This document shows, one piece after another, positions 9,439 through 18,728 of a DNA stretch of 64,000 bases (position 1 is its first letter; every line of letters begins with the position of its first letter). Origin of the DNA: UBA4416 sp020846025 (GTDB lineage: Bacteria > Bacteroidota > Bacteroidia > B-17B0 > Aurantibacillaceae). The stretch lies in NCBI GenBank assembly GCA_963169295.1, contig CAUJDD010000031.1:1-64000 (forward strand). Direction: 5' to 3'. The notes under the pieces are model-generated. The model saw only the letters and a program-made list of their open reading frames with translations, made no database searches and was not told the origin of the DNA. The position numbers were made by a program, and so were the translations under genes.

Positions 9439-10068
9439 ATGACTAAGGATTTAAAAATAGGTATTGTAGAAGATGAAAAGAGCATCAGAGAAAGCGTTGC
9501 CTATTTGATAAATGAGAGTGAAGGATTTTCTTGTGAAGATGTGTTTGATACTGCTGAAGTGGCTATCAAGAAAATTCCTAAATTAAATCTTGATGTTGTA
9601 TTAATGGACATTCATTTACCTGATAAAACAGGAATTCAATGCGTTGAAAAATTATTCCCGTTGTGCCCTAATACACAATTTATTATGTTTACTTCTTTTG
9701 AAGATACAGAGTTAGTGTTTAATGCATTAAAAGCGGGGGCTAAAGGTTATCTTACTAAAACCACTCAACCATCAAAAATTTTGGAAGCCATCATTGAAGT
9801 GTATAATGGTGGTTCTCCTATGAGTAGTAATATTGCTCGTAAAGTAGTTACATCTTTTCATCATAACGAAAAGAATAATGAGTTAGAAAAATTAACCGAC
9901 AGAGAAAAGCAAATACTAGAGTATTTATCTAAGGGACTTCGATATAAAGAAATTGCTACCCAATTATTTGTTAGTGCAGAAACTATCCGCACGCACGTTC
10001 GCAATATCTACGATAAACTACAAGTTAACTCACGAACAGAAGCTATAAATAAAGCTTATAAAAACTAA
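9439..10068 (+). CDS. NarL/LuxR-family response regulator
   Basis: A 209-residue DNA-binding response regulator. The receiver domain (about 1-120) has the acidic pocket VEDE, the phosphoacceptor Asp57 in VLMDIHLPD, the switch Thr/Ser in MFTSFED, and the lysine in GAKGYLTK. The C-terminal LuxR-type helix-turn-helix (about 145-209) reads LTDREKQILEYLSKG and ETIRTHVRNIYDKL. It partners the upstream TPR sensor kinase. ATG 9439 is chosen over GTG 9418 because the latter sits in the promoter box. The target genes are unknown; the next gene downstream encodes a secreted protein. Confidence 0.93.
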   Translation: MTKDLKIGIVEDEKSIRESVAYLINESEGFSCEDVFDTAEVAIKKIPKLNLDVVLMDIHLPDKTGIQCVEKLFPLCPNTQFIMFTSFEDTELVFNALKAGAKGYLTKTTQPSKILEAIIEVYNGGSPMSSNIARKVVTSFHHNEKNNELEKLTDREKQILEYLSKGLRYKEIATQLFVSAETIRTHVRNIYDKLQVNSRTEAINKAYKN

Positions 10069-10168
10069 CTTAAGCCTTTCAGTAGTTTTTAATATTTACT
10101 ACTTTTTACGTATTGAAGTTGGTTTAAATTACATCAATCTTTGAATTAAATTTTTAAATCAATAATTT

Positions 10169-11149
10169 ATGAGAAAAACAATTACCTTTTTGTTCATCAC
10201 TATGTACATAAGTTTAAATGCACAAACATTAACTTATGCAACTTTTAGTGCTAATTTAACTAGTACCTTAAATGTAAACATAGCGGATAATACCTCATAC
10301 ACTTCTACTTTATCTACAACAACTGGAAGTAACGTGGTATGGAATGCGTCAGGACTGATTCAACAGTCAGGTACACCTACTGTTCATTTATCATATCATT
10401 CTCCTATGGCTACACCAAATGGAAGTTTGTTTCCTAGTAGCAACTTTTGCGAATATGACCCAGCCTTAGTATCTGTATTAGAATATAATTACTACGGCAT
10501 TAATAATGATAGTATTGTGTCATGGGGTTCTTATGCACCAAGTGGCGAACATGAAATTTATCAGAATCCTGATAAAGATATGATTTTCCCTTTCTCTTAT
10601 GGGCAGTCATTTACCGATTCGTATGCTAAAACTAATTATAGTGATGCTACAACAGTAAGTAGTTATCAAAATGGTACTAGAACTGTAAACTTTGCAGGTA
10701 TCGGCACACTTATTTTACCACAAGGGAGTGTTAATAATGTTGCTTTTATTACTGAAGTAAGAACAAATAATTTAGGACCAAATTCTTATGAATACAATTG
10801 GATTCAAGTAAATACGCATAAACGCTTATTATACAGATCAGAGAACAATGGAAATATTACTACGGTGTGGAATCCAGATGTTGTAACAGGTGTTGAAGAG
10901 GAAGATACACAGATGTTAGTTCATCTATTCCCTAATCCTTCATCTGAGAAAGTTACATTAATCCTCTCAAAACAAACTCACATACTTAAATTAGAACTTG
11001 TGGATTTATTAGGAAAAAATCATAATGTATATTATGATATGATTGCTAATGAAGCAAGCATACATGTAAAGGACTTGCCAAATGGAATCTATACTATAAA
11101 GCTTGAAACAACCCAAGGACAAACAACTAAAAAATTTATTAAACAGTAA
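10169..11149 (+). CDS. Secreted protein with T9SS type A sorting domain
   Basis: A 326-residue exported protein of unknown function. It has a signal peptide (1-18, ending LNAQ), a beta-rich Ser/Thr/Asn-rich body of about 220 residues, and a C-terminal ~75-residue T9SS type A sorting domain (LFPNPSSEKVTL, LVDLLGK, LPNGIYTIKLET, KKFIKQ). It should be exported by Sec, passed through the type IX system and released or anchored at the cell surface. The PQQ-propeller gene follows 22 bases later on the same strand and is probably co-transcribed. The body matches no domain I can name. Confidence 0.85.
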   Translation: MRKTITFLFITMYISLNAQTLTYATFSANLTSTLNVNIADNTSYTSTLSTTTGSNVVWNASGLIQQSGTPTVHLSYHSPMATPNGSLFPSSNFCEYDPALVSVLEYNYYGINNDSIVSWGSYAPSGEHEIYQNPDKDMIFPFSYGQSFTDSYAKTNYSDATTVSSYQNGTRTVNFAGIGTLILPQGSVNNVAFITEVRTNNLGPNSYEYNWIQVNTHKRLLYRSENNGNITTVWNPDVVTGVEEEDTQMLVHLFPNPSSEKVTLILSKQTHILKLELVDLLGKNHNVYYDMIANEASIHVKDLPNGIYTIKLETTQGQTTKKFIKQ

Positions 11150-11171
11150 TCTTATCTAAAAACTATTCAAT

Positions 11172-12743
11172 ATGAAAAAACTATTTGTTACAATTTATGC
11201 ACTTTGTTTATTTAGTGCTTCACTCTTCTCTCAAGCTGAGTTTAATAAGGTGTGGACCACCGAAGTAGATGTTGAGAATAAATGGCACTCTAATAAAAAA
11301 GATTTGTCGATGATATTAATTGGCGATTTAAAAACTTTTGCCATGGTGGACGGAACAAATGGGAAAACACTTTGGAGCTTTAATGCCAAAGAAAGATTAG
11401 GTGTAAAATCTGTTGAAGATTGGACATTTCTCTGGGCAATGGAACAAGAGCCTGTGGAAGTGGTGTATAATAAACCAAAAGAAGATACCAAAACAATCAT
11501 TTATTTAGATTCTAAAACTGGAAATGTGATTTCTTCCTTAACCGAATCGACTCTAAAAGAAAAGGCAACATCTACTAATAAAAAGAAGAAAAGTCGTACA
11601 AAATACGCTACAGATACTTATGATGATAATTCTGCTACTTTTGTTTTACTCAAATTTAAGGACAAATTTTTTAAGAACTCATCAGCTGGAAATACATTTG
11701 ATGTAACAGTACAGGCTATTGGGGGATATAATTGGACTTCAAATATTAAAGCACGAGCAGTAACCCACATTAATCGATTATTATTAAGTGCAGATGAACC
11801 TGAGATTATGATGAATGTGATGGTAGCAAATAATAAGGTATTCGTGTTATATGAGGGGATAACAGTATTAGATTTAAAAACAGGAAAAGAACTTTGGACA
11901 ACATCATTTGACATGGTGGATGCTGGAATGACCTCTCAAGAGATAGGTAAAGCACCATTACCAACTGTAGATAAGGATGCTGTTTATATCTGTGATTTAT
12001 CAAAAGGAGAAAAGGCGATTAAAAAATTAGATATTAATACTGGAAATTTAATTTGGAAGAGTGAGAAATTGGATAAAGATGAAGTTATATCTCAATTATC
12101 TGTTGTTGGAAATAATTTAGTAGCAAAATTTGGAGGAATTATTCGTAAGGCAAAGAATGTGTATAATCCAAATAATGGCGCTACCACTAGAATTGCTAAA
12201 AATGTATTTGAAGGAAAATCAGATATTAGAGTGTTTGATGCGACTAATGGAAAAGAATTGTGGAGTGCTGAAAAAGTATTTAAAGAAGATAAATTCTCTA
12301 GTTCTGAATGTAGTATTTTAGCTGAGAATAATAATATTGTGGCTTGTTCAAACAAATTTATCTATTTTGTAGAACCATCAACTGGTAATGTAAAATCTAA
12401 AACTGAACTTGGAAAAGAAATTGGACATCCTAAGTACATTTTTGAATATGATGGTAATTATATTGTAGAAGGTGAGGAGGGTATCGCTTCATTCTCATCA
12501 AGTGGCGCAAAAAATTATGCTGTATCAACCAAAAAAGTTTTAATGTCAGAATTTATTGCTGATGTCTTTATTGTGTGGACAGGAAAAGATACTGATGATA
12601 TGAATGAGTTTATTCGCTTTGATTTAAAAACAGGAAAAATCATGGGTAAGCTCAAAGATTGTTATACACCTTATTTTAACGAAGATGGTAGCAACTTCTT
12701 AAGATATAAGGAAAACACCATTACAAAATATCAAACTAACTAA
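11172..12743 (+). CDS. PQQ-binding-like beta-propeller secreted protein
   Basis: A 523-residue protein with a signal peptide (1-20, FSASLFSQA). Repeated blade-closing motifs of the PQQ/quinoprotein propeller follow: NGKTLWSF, TGKELWTT, TGNLIWKS, NGKELWSA and TGNVKSK. A Lys/Ser-rich insert with KKKKSR sits near residue 140. No lipobox and no T9SS sorting domain are visible, so it is probably periplasmic. Such propellers are scaffolds or enzymes; no quinone ligand set can be assigned here, so no activity is claimed. A strong terminator ends the unit. Confidence 0.75.
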   Translation: MKKLFVTIYALCLFSASLFSQAEFNKVWTTEVDVENKWHSNKKDLSMILIGDLKTFAMVDGTNGKTLWSFNAKERLGVKSVEDWTFLWAMEQEPVEVVYNKPKEDTKTIIYLDSKTGNVISSLTESTLKEKATSTNKKKKSRTKYATDTYDDNSATFVLLKFKDKFFKNSSAGNTFDVTVQAIGGYNWTSNIKARAVTHINRLLLSADEPEIMMNVMVANNKVFVLYEGITVLDLKTGKELWTTSFDMVDAGMTSQEIGKAPLPTVDKDAVYICDLSKGEKAIKKLDINTGNLIWKSEKLDKDEVISQLSVVGNNLVAKFGGIIRKAKNVYNPNNGATTRIAKNVFEGKSDIRVFDATNGKELWSAEKVFKEDKFSSSECSILAENNNIVACSNKFIYFVEPSTGNVKSKTELGKEIGHPKYIFEYDGNYIVEGEEGIASFSSSGAKNYAVSTKKVLMSEFIADVFIVWTGKDTDDMNEFIRFDLKTGKIMGKLKDCYTPYFNEDGSNFLRYKENTITKYQTN

Positions 12744-12750
12744 ACTTAAC

Positions 12751-12780
12751 AAAAAGCCCTATGGAAAATGGGGCTTTTTT
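12751..12780 (+). terminator. Intrinsic terminator
   Basis: Hairpin with AAAAAGCCC and GGGCTTTTTT arms and a loop of about 12 bases, 8 bases after the propeller gene's stop. The T-run follows on the plus strand. It also separates this unit from the converging nos operon. Confidence 0.85.
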
Positions 12781-12802
12781 TATGGGTTATGGTTGATTTA
12801 TA

Positions 12803-13570
12803 TTATAAATCCTTGTTTTTAAATTTTACTAGAGAGATAAAATAAGGTATCAATGTCCATAATAGCAACACTAAAAATGCTACAATAATTCCGAGTGATG
12901 TGCCGAAGAATTCTTTAAATATTGCACCTGTATAACCCATCATTGCAGATACATCTAAGTGTAATAAAATTAAAATTCTTGCTAAATCAATAGGATTAAA
13001 AGCTGTAATCCCAACCATCATTTTTTCGATTGGATAATCTGCTAGTTGAAACAAAAGAAAAAGTACGATACCATCAAAGAGTAAAGCGAAGAATAACCAA
13101 AGCATAATAGCGATACCTATGCCTTTTGCCTTATCTCGTGTAATAATTGAACTAAAGAATGCGATAGCTACAAAAACCGTAGTGATACATAATCCAACAG
13201 CCAACATCATTAAGCCCACGTTACTTGGTGCAAACATCATTAATGGAACACCAACACCAATACTAAATGATAAGGCTAAGGAAATTACTAATCCAAAAAA
13301 TAAACTGCGCCATATTTTAACTCTATTTACGGGTTGGCTAAGAAGCAATTCTATAAACTCAGAACTATTATATAGATAAATGGTAGAGAATATAACAGAA
13401 ACTAAAGGAACAGTTAGTAGTATCACATTTAGTAAGGTTAGAATGCCCTTTGTACTGTTATCTTCTAGGCTAAATACACTCCATGATAGAACCGCTAGTA
13501 TTAATGTGTAAATTAGAACTATTTTATTCTTTAAAATATCTAAAATGATAAATTTGATAATTCTATTCAT
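12803..13570 (-). CDS. nosY: NosY, ABC transporter permease of the nos system
   Basis: A 255-residue inner-membrane protein with about six hydrophobic helices and the ABC-2 permease look (LLSQPVNRVKIWRSLFFG cytoplasmic loop near residue 80). It overlaps nosF by 8 bases and is the last gene of the nos operon. NosDFY is known as the accessory complex needed to mature the CuZ centre of nitrous oxide reductase. The transported or delivered species is thought to be sulfur or copper related. The identification rests on operon position plus fold; on its own it would only be called an ABC-2 permease. Confidence 0.9.
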   Translation of the reverse strand: MNRIIKFIILDILKNKIVLIYTLILAVLSWSVFSLEDNSTKGILTLLNVILLTVPLVSVIFSTIYLYNSSEFIELLLSQPVNRVKIWRSLFFGLVISLALSFSIGVGVPLMMFAPSNVGLMMLAVGLCITTVFVAIAFFSSIITRDKAKGIGIAIMLWLFFALLFDGIVLFLLFQLADYPIEKMMVGITAFNPIDLARILILLHLDVSAMMGYTGAIFKEFFGTSLGIIVAFLVLLLWTLIPYFISLVKFKNKDL

Positions 13571-14276
13571 GACTTCCTCCTCTCAATACAGATGCGATAG
13601 CCTTTGAAATTCTTTCTTCGCCTGTTCTTGTTCTTAACTCAGAAATAGATTGATGAAACTTTAAATGCCCGTCTTGCATGAATACGATGTGTGTAATTAA
13701 GTCATCTAGTTCACTAAGTAAGTGCGATGTAATAAGGATTAGTTTTCCTTTTTGTTTCTCGGTAATTATTTTTTCTTTCAGGATTTCTGAAGCTAATGGA
13801 TCAAGTCCAGCAGTTGGCTCATCTAAAATTAAAATATCTGGGTTAAATAGAAATGCTAGCGTTGCACTTACTTTTTGGGTAGTTCCGCCTGATAAAGTAC
13901 GCATACGCTTATCAAACATACCTTGTAACAAATAATGATGTAATAGTTCTTCGTCTAAGTTCTGATTCTCTTTTCGGATATCTTTTATCATCTCAATTAT
14001 TTGACCAATTGTCATATTGTCTGGATAACGCCCTATTTGAGGCATATACCCAATATGTTGTCGGTATTGATAGTTTTTAGATATTAATTCTCCTTTTACT
14101 TTTATACTTCCTTGGCTAGGAATAACCATTCCTAAGATACTTTTTATTAAAGTGGTTTTTCCGCAACCATTAGGTCCTATCAAAGCAATACATTCGCCTT
14201 TATTAAAAGATAGATTTATCCCTTTTAATACTTCAAGCTTCCCAAAATGCTTATGTAAATTTGTTATCTCAATCAT
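13563..14276 (-). CDS. nosF: NosF, ABC transporter ATPase of the nos system
   Basis: Cytoplasmic ATPase of 237 residues that powers NosDFY. Visible motifs are Walker A GPNGCGKTT (34-42), signature LSGGTTQK (128-135), Walker B ILILDEP (148-154) and the switch His in ITSH. Length is normal for the family. Its start overlaps the nosD stop (ATGA) and its end overlaps the nosY start, so translation of nosD, nosF and nosY is probably coupled. Confidence 0.93.
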   Translation of the reverse strand: MIEITNLHKHFGKLEVLKGINLSFNKGECIALIGPNGCGKTTLIKSILGMVIPSQGSIKVKGELISKNYQYRQHIGYMPQIGRYPDNMTIGQIIEMIKDIRKENQNLDEELLHHYLLQGMFDKRMRTLSGGTTQKVSATLAFLFNPDILILDEPTAGLDPLASEILKEKIITEKQKGKLILITSHLLSELDDLITHIVFMQDGHLKFHQSISELRTRTGEERISKAIASVLRGGSHE

Positions 14277-15508
14277 AAATCTAAAGAACGCATTAACGGC
14301 GTGTTATCTATAAAATTTTCGGGTGTGAGGCTAGGCATCATCTTTTCAGATTTATCTAGCAATGTAACCATAAAGCTTCTAAACAATAACATGGCTGGTG
14401 GATTTTTCTCTACAATGATAGAAAAGATGCTTAAAGGATGAAAAGGAACATCTCCAATATTATCTTTATTTAAGTCGTATCCTTCGTATTTATCCCAGTA
14501 GTTCGAGTTAAATGTGTTTAATACTAAACTACCGTTTGTGCTAATGTCAAAGGTATTACCAAGTAAATTATTATTGGTAATAATATTGTCCATACAACTT
14601 GCTTGTATTTTCATGCCCCAGCCATTTGATTCAAATTTATTTTTCTCAACCAAAATTCGATTCGTGCCTTCCATATAAATACCAGTTGTATTTCTTTTAA
14701 AAGTATTTCCAATAATATAACTATCAGAAATTTCTTTTAGCATCAAGCCATAAGCTGCATCACCCCAATTTTCTTCAAATGTATTATGGAACATTTTTAC
14801 CCCTTTTGTAAACATAACGGCAACACCAGCGCCGTTATTTCTGAATATATTTGAGATGTATGAGTCGCTATGCGAAAACATAAAATGTAAACCATATCGT
14901 ATATTATCGGTAGCAATATTCCTCCAAATTACTGAGTTGGTTACAAATTCAAAATAAATACCATCGCGATGTCCTTTTATTTTATTTCCTATTATTTGTA
15001 AACTATCACTCTTCCAACAATGAATCCCATTTCCTATCTGCTGTTCTTCTACGGCATAAGCGGTAAGTTTATTGTTTTTAACTATACAATGTTTGCTAAA
15101 TTGAAGGTAAATACCAAAGAAATTGTCATCAAAGATGTTATGCTCTATCGTTACATGATGACTGTCGTAAACCTTTACACCACATGGATCGTTTAAAGAA
15201 GCAATACCTGATTTTTGTATTTTAAATCCTGATACCAATACATAATTAGATTTAATGGAAATCACTTCACCATTTTTCTCTCCATCAAGAATTGGCAAAC
15301 CTTTTCCAATTAGTTTAATAGATTTATTTATGATAATGTTGCCTTCCTTGTAGTGTCCAGAATGAACATAAACAGTATCATTGTAATCGGCAATTTCAAT
15401 CGCTTTTTTTATGGAGGTAAATTCTTTGTTTAAACCAACCTGTAATTGCTTCCCGTAATATGGGAGATTAATAAAAAGACAAATGAGTATTTGAATGAAT
15501 TGCTTCAT
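14273..15508 (-). CDS. nosD: NosD, periplasmic beta-helix copper/sulfur accessory protein
   Basis: Periplasmic component of the NosDFY maturation complex, 411 residues. A signal peptide (MKQFIQILICLFINLPYYGK) is followed by a right-handed parallel beta-helix built of short Asn-rich turns (for example HNIFDDNFFGIYLQ, GNTFKRNTTGIYME, TNNNLLGN), typical of the NosD/CASH family. The frame is open for another 15 codons upstream, but ATG 15508 gives a proper signal peptide. It follows the NosL gene by 2 bases and overlaps nosF. Confidence 0.93.
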   Translation of the reverse strand: MKQFIQILICLFINLPYYGKQLQVGLNKEFTSIKKAIEIADYNDTVYVHSGHYKEGNIIINKSIKLIGKGLPILDGEKNGEVISIKSNYVLVSGFKIQKSGIASLNDPCGVKVYDSHHVTIEHNIFDDNFFGIYLQFSKHCIVKNNKLTAYAVEEQQIGNGIHCWKSDSLQIIGNKIKGHRDGIYFEFVTNSVIWRNIATDNIRYGLHFMFSHSDSYISNIFRNNGAGVAVMFTKGVKMFHNTFEENWGDAAYGLMLKEISDSYIIGNTFKRNTTGIYMEGTNRILVEKNKFESNGWGMKIQASCMDNIITNNNLLGNTFDISTNGSLVLNTFNSNYWDKYEGYDLNKDNIGDVPFHPLSIFSIIVEKNPPAMLLFRSFMVTLLDKSEKMMPSLTPENFIDNTPLMRSLDL

Positions 15509-15510
15509 AC

Positions 15511-15957
15511 TTATTGGTTCATATTCTGCCACGAAGTTATTGTTGCATTCCAAATTGTTTTATAGGCAGTAGCACTATCAGCATTTAAAAATGAGGCAAT
15601 ATTTCCGCCCATTGGACTATTTACCGCTTCTCCTTCTATAAATGTTAGCTGATTAGTTTGAACAAGCTCGTGTGGTGTCAAATAATCGCAAACATAATAA
15701 AGTGCGTTATTTAATTTGTCTTTATTCTCTGCACTGTAGCCTATCATACAAGACAAATCATCAAATTTATATACTCTACCTTTTTCTGTTACTAATTCAC
15801 ATCCAAATCGAATGTCTGAAATAGGCATATTGCAGTTGTCACAATTGTCTTTATTTAAGTTGATTTTTTCTGGACCAGACTGTCCACAACTAGTTACAAC
15901 AATAGAAATCATTAAAATAGCTAAAGCTAATGTTGTACCGCTTTTTTTAAGTTTCAC
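15511..15957 (-). CDS. nosL: Possible separate NosL lipoprotein from an internal GTG start
   Basis: This is an alternative reading of the fusion above. Starting at the in-frame GTG at 15957 gives 148 residues, the usual NosL length. Its N-terminus (M-K-L-K-K, hydrophobic core ALAILMISIVV, lipobox VTSC with Cys24) is a textbook lipoprotein signal. A purine-rich stretch (GAGTGGAGAAAA) lies just upstream. Either the two genes have lost the stop codon between them, or both a fusion and a free NosL are made. Confidence 0.4.
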   Translation of the reverse strand: MKLKKSGTTLALAILMISIVVTSCGQSGPEKINLNKDNCDNCNMPISDIRFGCELVTEKGRVYKFDDLSCMIGYSAENKDKLNNALYYVCDYLTPHELVQTNQLTFIEGEAVNSPMGGNIASFLNADSATAYKTIWNATITSWQNMNQ

Positions 15958-16527
15958 TGATTTTCTCCACTCAAAAATGACAGCAATTAACATTAAAAAA
16001 CCACTACCAATAAACAACCATCCTCCAATGTCAGGTATTGAATAGGCTCCAAAATTAAGGAGTTGTTTAAATCCAATTAATGGTGGTTGATAAGCCATTC
16101 CAGGTACTATAATTGCAGCATGAGGATCTAGATTATGCCCATAGTCATATTCCCATTTCCAAAAATCAACCATAGCTACAATACCAAATAGTATAAATAA
16201 GCTAAGCAGTGAGTTAAGTATCTTTTTGTTTCCAAGAATTGCGGTGAATAAAGATAAAGCAGCAAAAAAGAAAATAATATATTTTAAAACTTTAAATTCT
16301 ATAAAGTCTTCGGTATGTAATGTTTTCATCCCAATATAATGGTTTAATCCATTAATAATATCCACGTTTCCAGCTAATTTATCAGCATGAATTTTTAACA
16401 CTAACCCTTCAGGATATTGAGGCGCATCTAAATCTATTTGCCAAATTGGTACAAATACGGAATAGACTAATGCAACAGCGGCTATTACAAGTAATATTCT
16501 TGATAATAGAGAGATCTTGTTTTTCAT
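15511..16527 (-). CDS. nosL: Polytopic membrane protein fused in frame to NosL
   Basis: A single 338-residue frame. Residues 1-190 form a membrane protein with about five hydrophobic helices that I cannot name. Residues 191-338 are a complete NosL: a membrane segment ending in lipobox-like VTSC (Cys214), the copper motif CDNCNM (Cys229, Cys232, Met234), and NosL landmarks KFDDLSCMIGY and GEAVNSPMGG. NosL delivers Cu(I) to apo-NosZ at the outer face of the inner membrane. It sits 78 bases after nosZ and 2 bases before nosD. In related organisms I would expect NosL as a separate ~150-residue lipoprotein. An internal GTG at residue 191 could give exactly that (see separate entry). Confidence 0.85.
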   Translation of the reverse strand: MKNKISLLSRILLVIAAVALVYSVFVPIWQIDLDAPQYPEGLVLKIHADKLAGNVDIINGLNHYIGMKTLHTEDFIEFKVLKYIIFFFAALSLFTAILGNKKILNSLLSLFILFGIVAMVDFWKWEYDYGHNLDPHAAIIVPGMAYQPPLIGFKQLLNFGAYSIPDIGGWLFIGSGFLMLIAVIFEWRKSVKLKKSGTTLALAILMISIVVTSCGQSGPEKINLNKDNCDNCNMPISDIRFGCELVTEKGRVYKFDDLSCMIGYSAENKDKLNNALYYVCDYLTPHELVQTNQLTFIEGEAVNSPMGGNIASFLNADSATAYKTIWNATITSWQNMNQ

Positions 16528-16605
16528 CGTTTCAAATTTTAAATATAAAGAAAAAGGGAGCAGAATTTTTAAAAAACTGCTCCCTTTGTAAATTTTAGTT
16601 ATTAC

Positions 16606-18603
16606 TTACTTAGTAGCAGTTTCTTCTGCTTTTGGTAAATTAGTACCAACACTCCACGTTAAAGGAACATTGCTGCCAGCAGGAGATACGCGTACATATC
16701 CTTGCATCTCTTGGTGTAATGCACTACAGAAGTCAGTACAATAGAAAGGAACTATACCTACACCGTTTGGAACCCACTTATATGTTTGAGTTTCTCCTGG
16801 CATAATTAATAATTCAGCATTAGCATCGCCTTTTATAGCAAATCCATGTGGAACATCCCAGTCTTGTTCTAAGTTAGTTACATGGAAATATACTTCATCC
16901 CCCATTTTGATACCTTCGATATTATCTGGAGCGAAGTGCGAACGTACGCAAGTCATATACACATGCACTTTATTACCTTCTCTTACAATTTTTGATTCTT
17001 TTTCACCTTTAGTTACGTAAGGATGTTTGTTCTCATCAATTTTAAAAATCTTAGTAGAATTGTTTTTAACCTTATCAGCTAAAATCATTTGAGCATAATG
17101 AGGCTCACCGATAGTTGGGTAGTCTAAAATCATCTCCATTTTTTCTCCACTGATATCAAATAATTGAGCACTTTGTGTTAACTCTGGACCTGTTGGTAAA
17201 TAACGATCTTTAGTAATCTTATTATACGCTACTAAATATTTACCATCTGGATTTTTAGAATCTCCTCCTGCAACACATAAGTGACCTACTGAGTAAAATA
17301 CTGGCTTTCTATCAATTACTTTTAATTCTTTAACGTTCCATTTAACGATTTCAGAAGACACAAAGAATGATGTATAAGCATTTCCTTTTGCATCAAATTC
17401 GGTATGAAGAGGGCCTAAGCCTGGTTTCTTAACTTCACCATGAAGTACAGATTCATATTTTAAAATAGGTAAACCTTCGTAATCACCATCAAACGATTTT
17501 GATTCGATTGCTTTTAACATTTTGCTATAGCTAAATACAGGTAATAATGCAGCGAGCTTACCACTACCTACAATGTATTCGCCAGTAGGATCTACATCAC
17601 AACCATGTGGTGATTTAGGACAAGGCATCATGTAACAGATATCTGGAAAATCTTTTACATTTAAAACAGTTACTTCGTTTTTCATTTCAGAAGTTGAGCT
17701 ATGTGTTGATTCGTCCCACACATTATGAGCATATTTCACAGTTTCTTTTCTGCCTTTACCTGCTTTAATATATTCCTCAGCTTTTTTCCAGTTTACGGCC
17801 ATGATAAAATCTTTATCCTTTTGAGAGGCATTAACTTCTAATAAAGTATTAGCTTGCTCAACATTGTAACAAGAAAAGAAGAACCAACCATGTGATACAC
17901 CTTTACCCGCACGACTTAAATCGAAGTTTACGCCTGGACACTCTAATTGAAAGGCGATATCCATTTTCCCATCTTCTTTACCAACACTTATAAAACTTAG
18001 ATAACCTTTAAAATTTTGTTTGTAGGTATTAATTGGAACATCACCATTGGCATTATCTGAAGGAACACTAAAACGAGTACCTGCAACTACATATTCCGTA
18101 TTTTCAGTTAAGAATGGAGATGAGTGATTACCTGCACTATTAGGAATTTCAATAATTTCTTCAGTTCTAAATGTTTTTAAGCTAATACGTGCTACACGTG
18201 GAGTATTGTTTGCATTACCAAATACCCAACGACCATCAGCATCACCATTTGTTTTAGATAATTGTACATGGTGTAAGTCGTCCCAAGGAATAAATCCTTT
18301 CGACGTATTTAGCATCGGTTTACTTTCTTCGCTATATCCCCATCCTTTTTCTGGATCAACAGAGAATACTGGGATTACTCGGAATAATCGTCCACTCGGA
18401 ATACCATACACACTCATCTGTCCACTAAATCCACCACTCACAAAGTTGTACATCTCATCGTATTTACCTGGGGCAACATACGCTTTTACAGATGCGTTTC
18501 CAGACACAACATTACTAGTGTCTTTTGGCTTACAAGACTGTAAGGAACTGGCAATTATCGCACTACCAGCCGCAATTGTTAATATTTTACTTGTCATTTT
18601 CAT
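16606..18603 (-). CDS. nosZ: Nitrous oxide reductase, clade II type
   Basis: Periplasmic enzyme that reduces N2O to N2, 665 residues. The N-terminus is a Sec-type signal (no twin-arginine), with a possible lipobox LQSC, as known for clade II NosZ of Bacteroidota. Histidines for the CuZ cluster are visible in HHVQLS, GNHSSP, SPHGCDVDPTGEY, LHTEFD, GHLCVAGGD and EPHYAQM. The C-terminal cupredoxin domain has the CuA ligands Cys622, Cys626, His630 and Met633 (CTDFCSALHQEM), plus the His in VRSHFAPDN. It lies between the cytochrome c lipoprotein gene and the membrane-NosL gene. A second in-frame ATG sits two codons in. Confidence 0.97.
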   Translation of the reverse strand: MKMTSKILTIAAGSAIIASSLQSCKPKDTSNVVSGNASVKAYVAPGKYDEMYNFVSGGFSGQMSVYGIPSGRLFRVIPVFSVDPEKGWGYSEESKPMLNTSKGFIPWDDLHHVQLSKTNGDADGRWVFGNANNTPRVARISLKTFRTEEIIEIPNSAGNHSSPFLTENTEYVVAGTRFSVPSDNANGDVPINTYKQNFKGYLSFISVGKEDGKMDIAFQLECPGVNFDLSRAGKGVSHGWFFFSCYNVEQANTLLEVNASQKDKDFIMAVNWKKAEEYIKAGKGRKETVKYAHNVWDESTHSSTSEMKNEVTVLNVKDFPDICYMMPCPKSPHGCDVDPTGEYIVGSGKLAALLPVFSYSKMLKAIESKSFDGDYEGLPILKYESVLHGEVKKPGLGPLHTEFDAKGNAYTSFFVSSEIVKWNVKELKVIDRKPVFYSVGHLCVAGGDSKNPDGKYLVAYNKITKDRYLPTGPELTQSAQLFDISGEKMEMILDYPTIGEPHYAQMILADKVKNNSTKIFKIDENKHPYVTKGEKESKIVREGNKVHVYMTCVRSHFAPDNIEGIKMGDEVYFHVTNLEQDWDVPHGFAIKGDANAELLIMPGETQTYKWVPNGVGIVPFYCTDFCSALHQEMQGYVRVSPAGSNVPLTWSVGTNLPKAEETATK

Positions 18604-18728
18604 AGTTTATTATGTTATTTTATTTTTTTTGATTTAATATGGCAAACCTCCACCATTCTAGCAATTTTAAATTACATAGTAGCTTAATAATTAAATAGTT
18701 AGAGAATTTTTCTAGAAAATAAGGTGTT

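Noticed and set aside
18206..18637. A 143-codon frame opposite the nosZ start
   Set aside because: Antisense shadow of a certain gene, with no domain.
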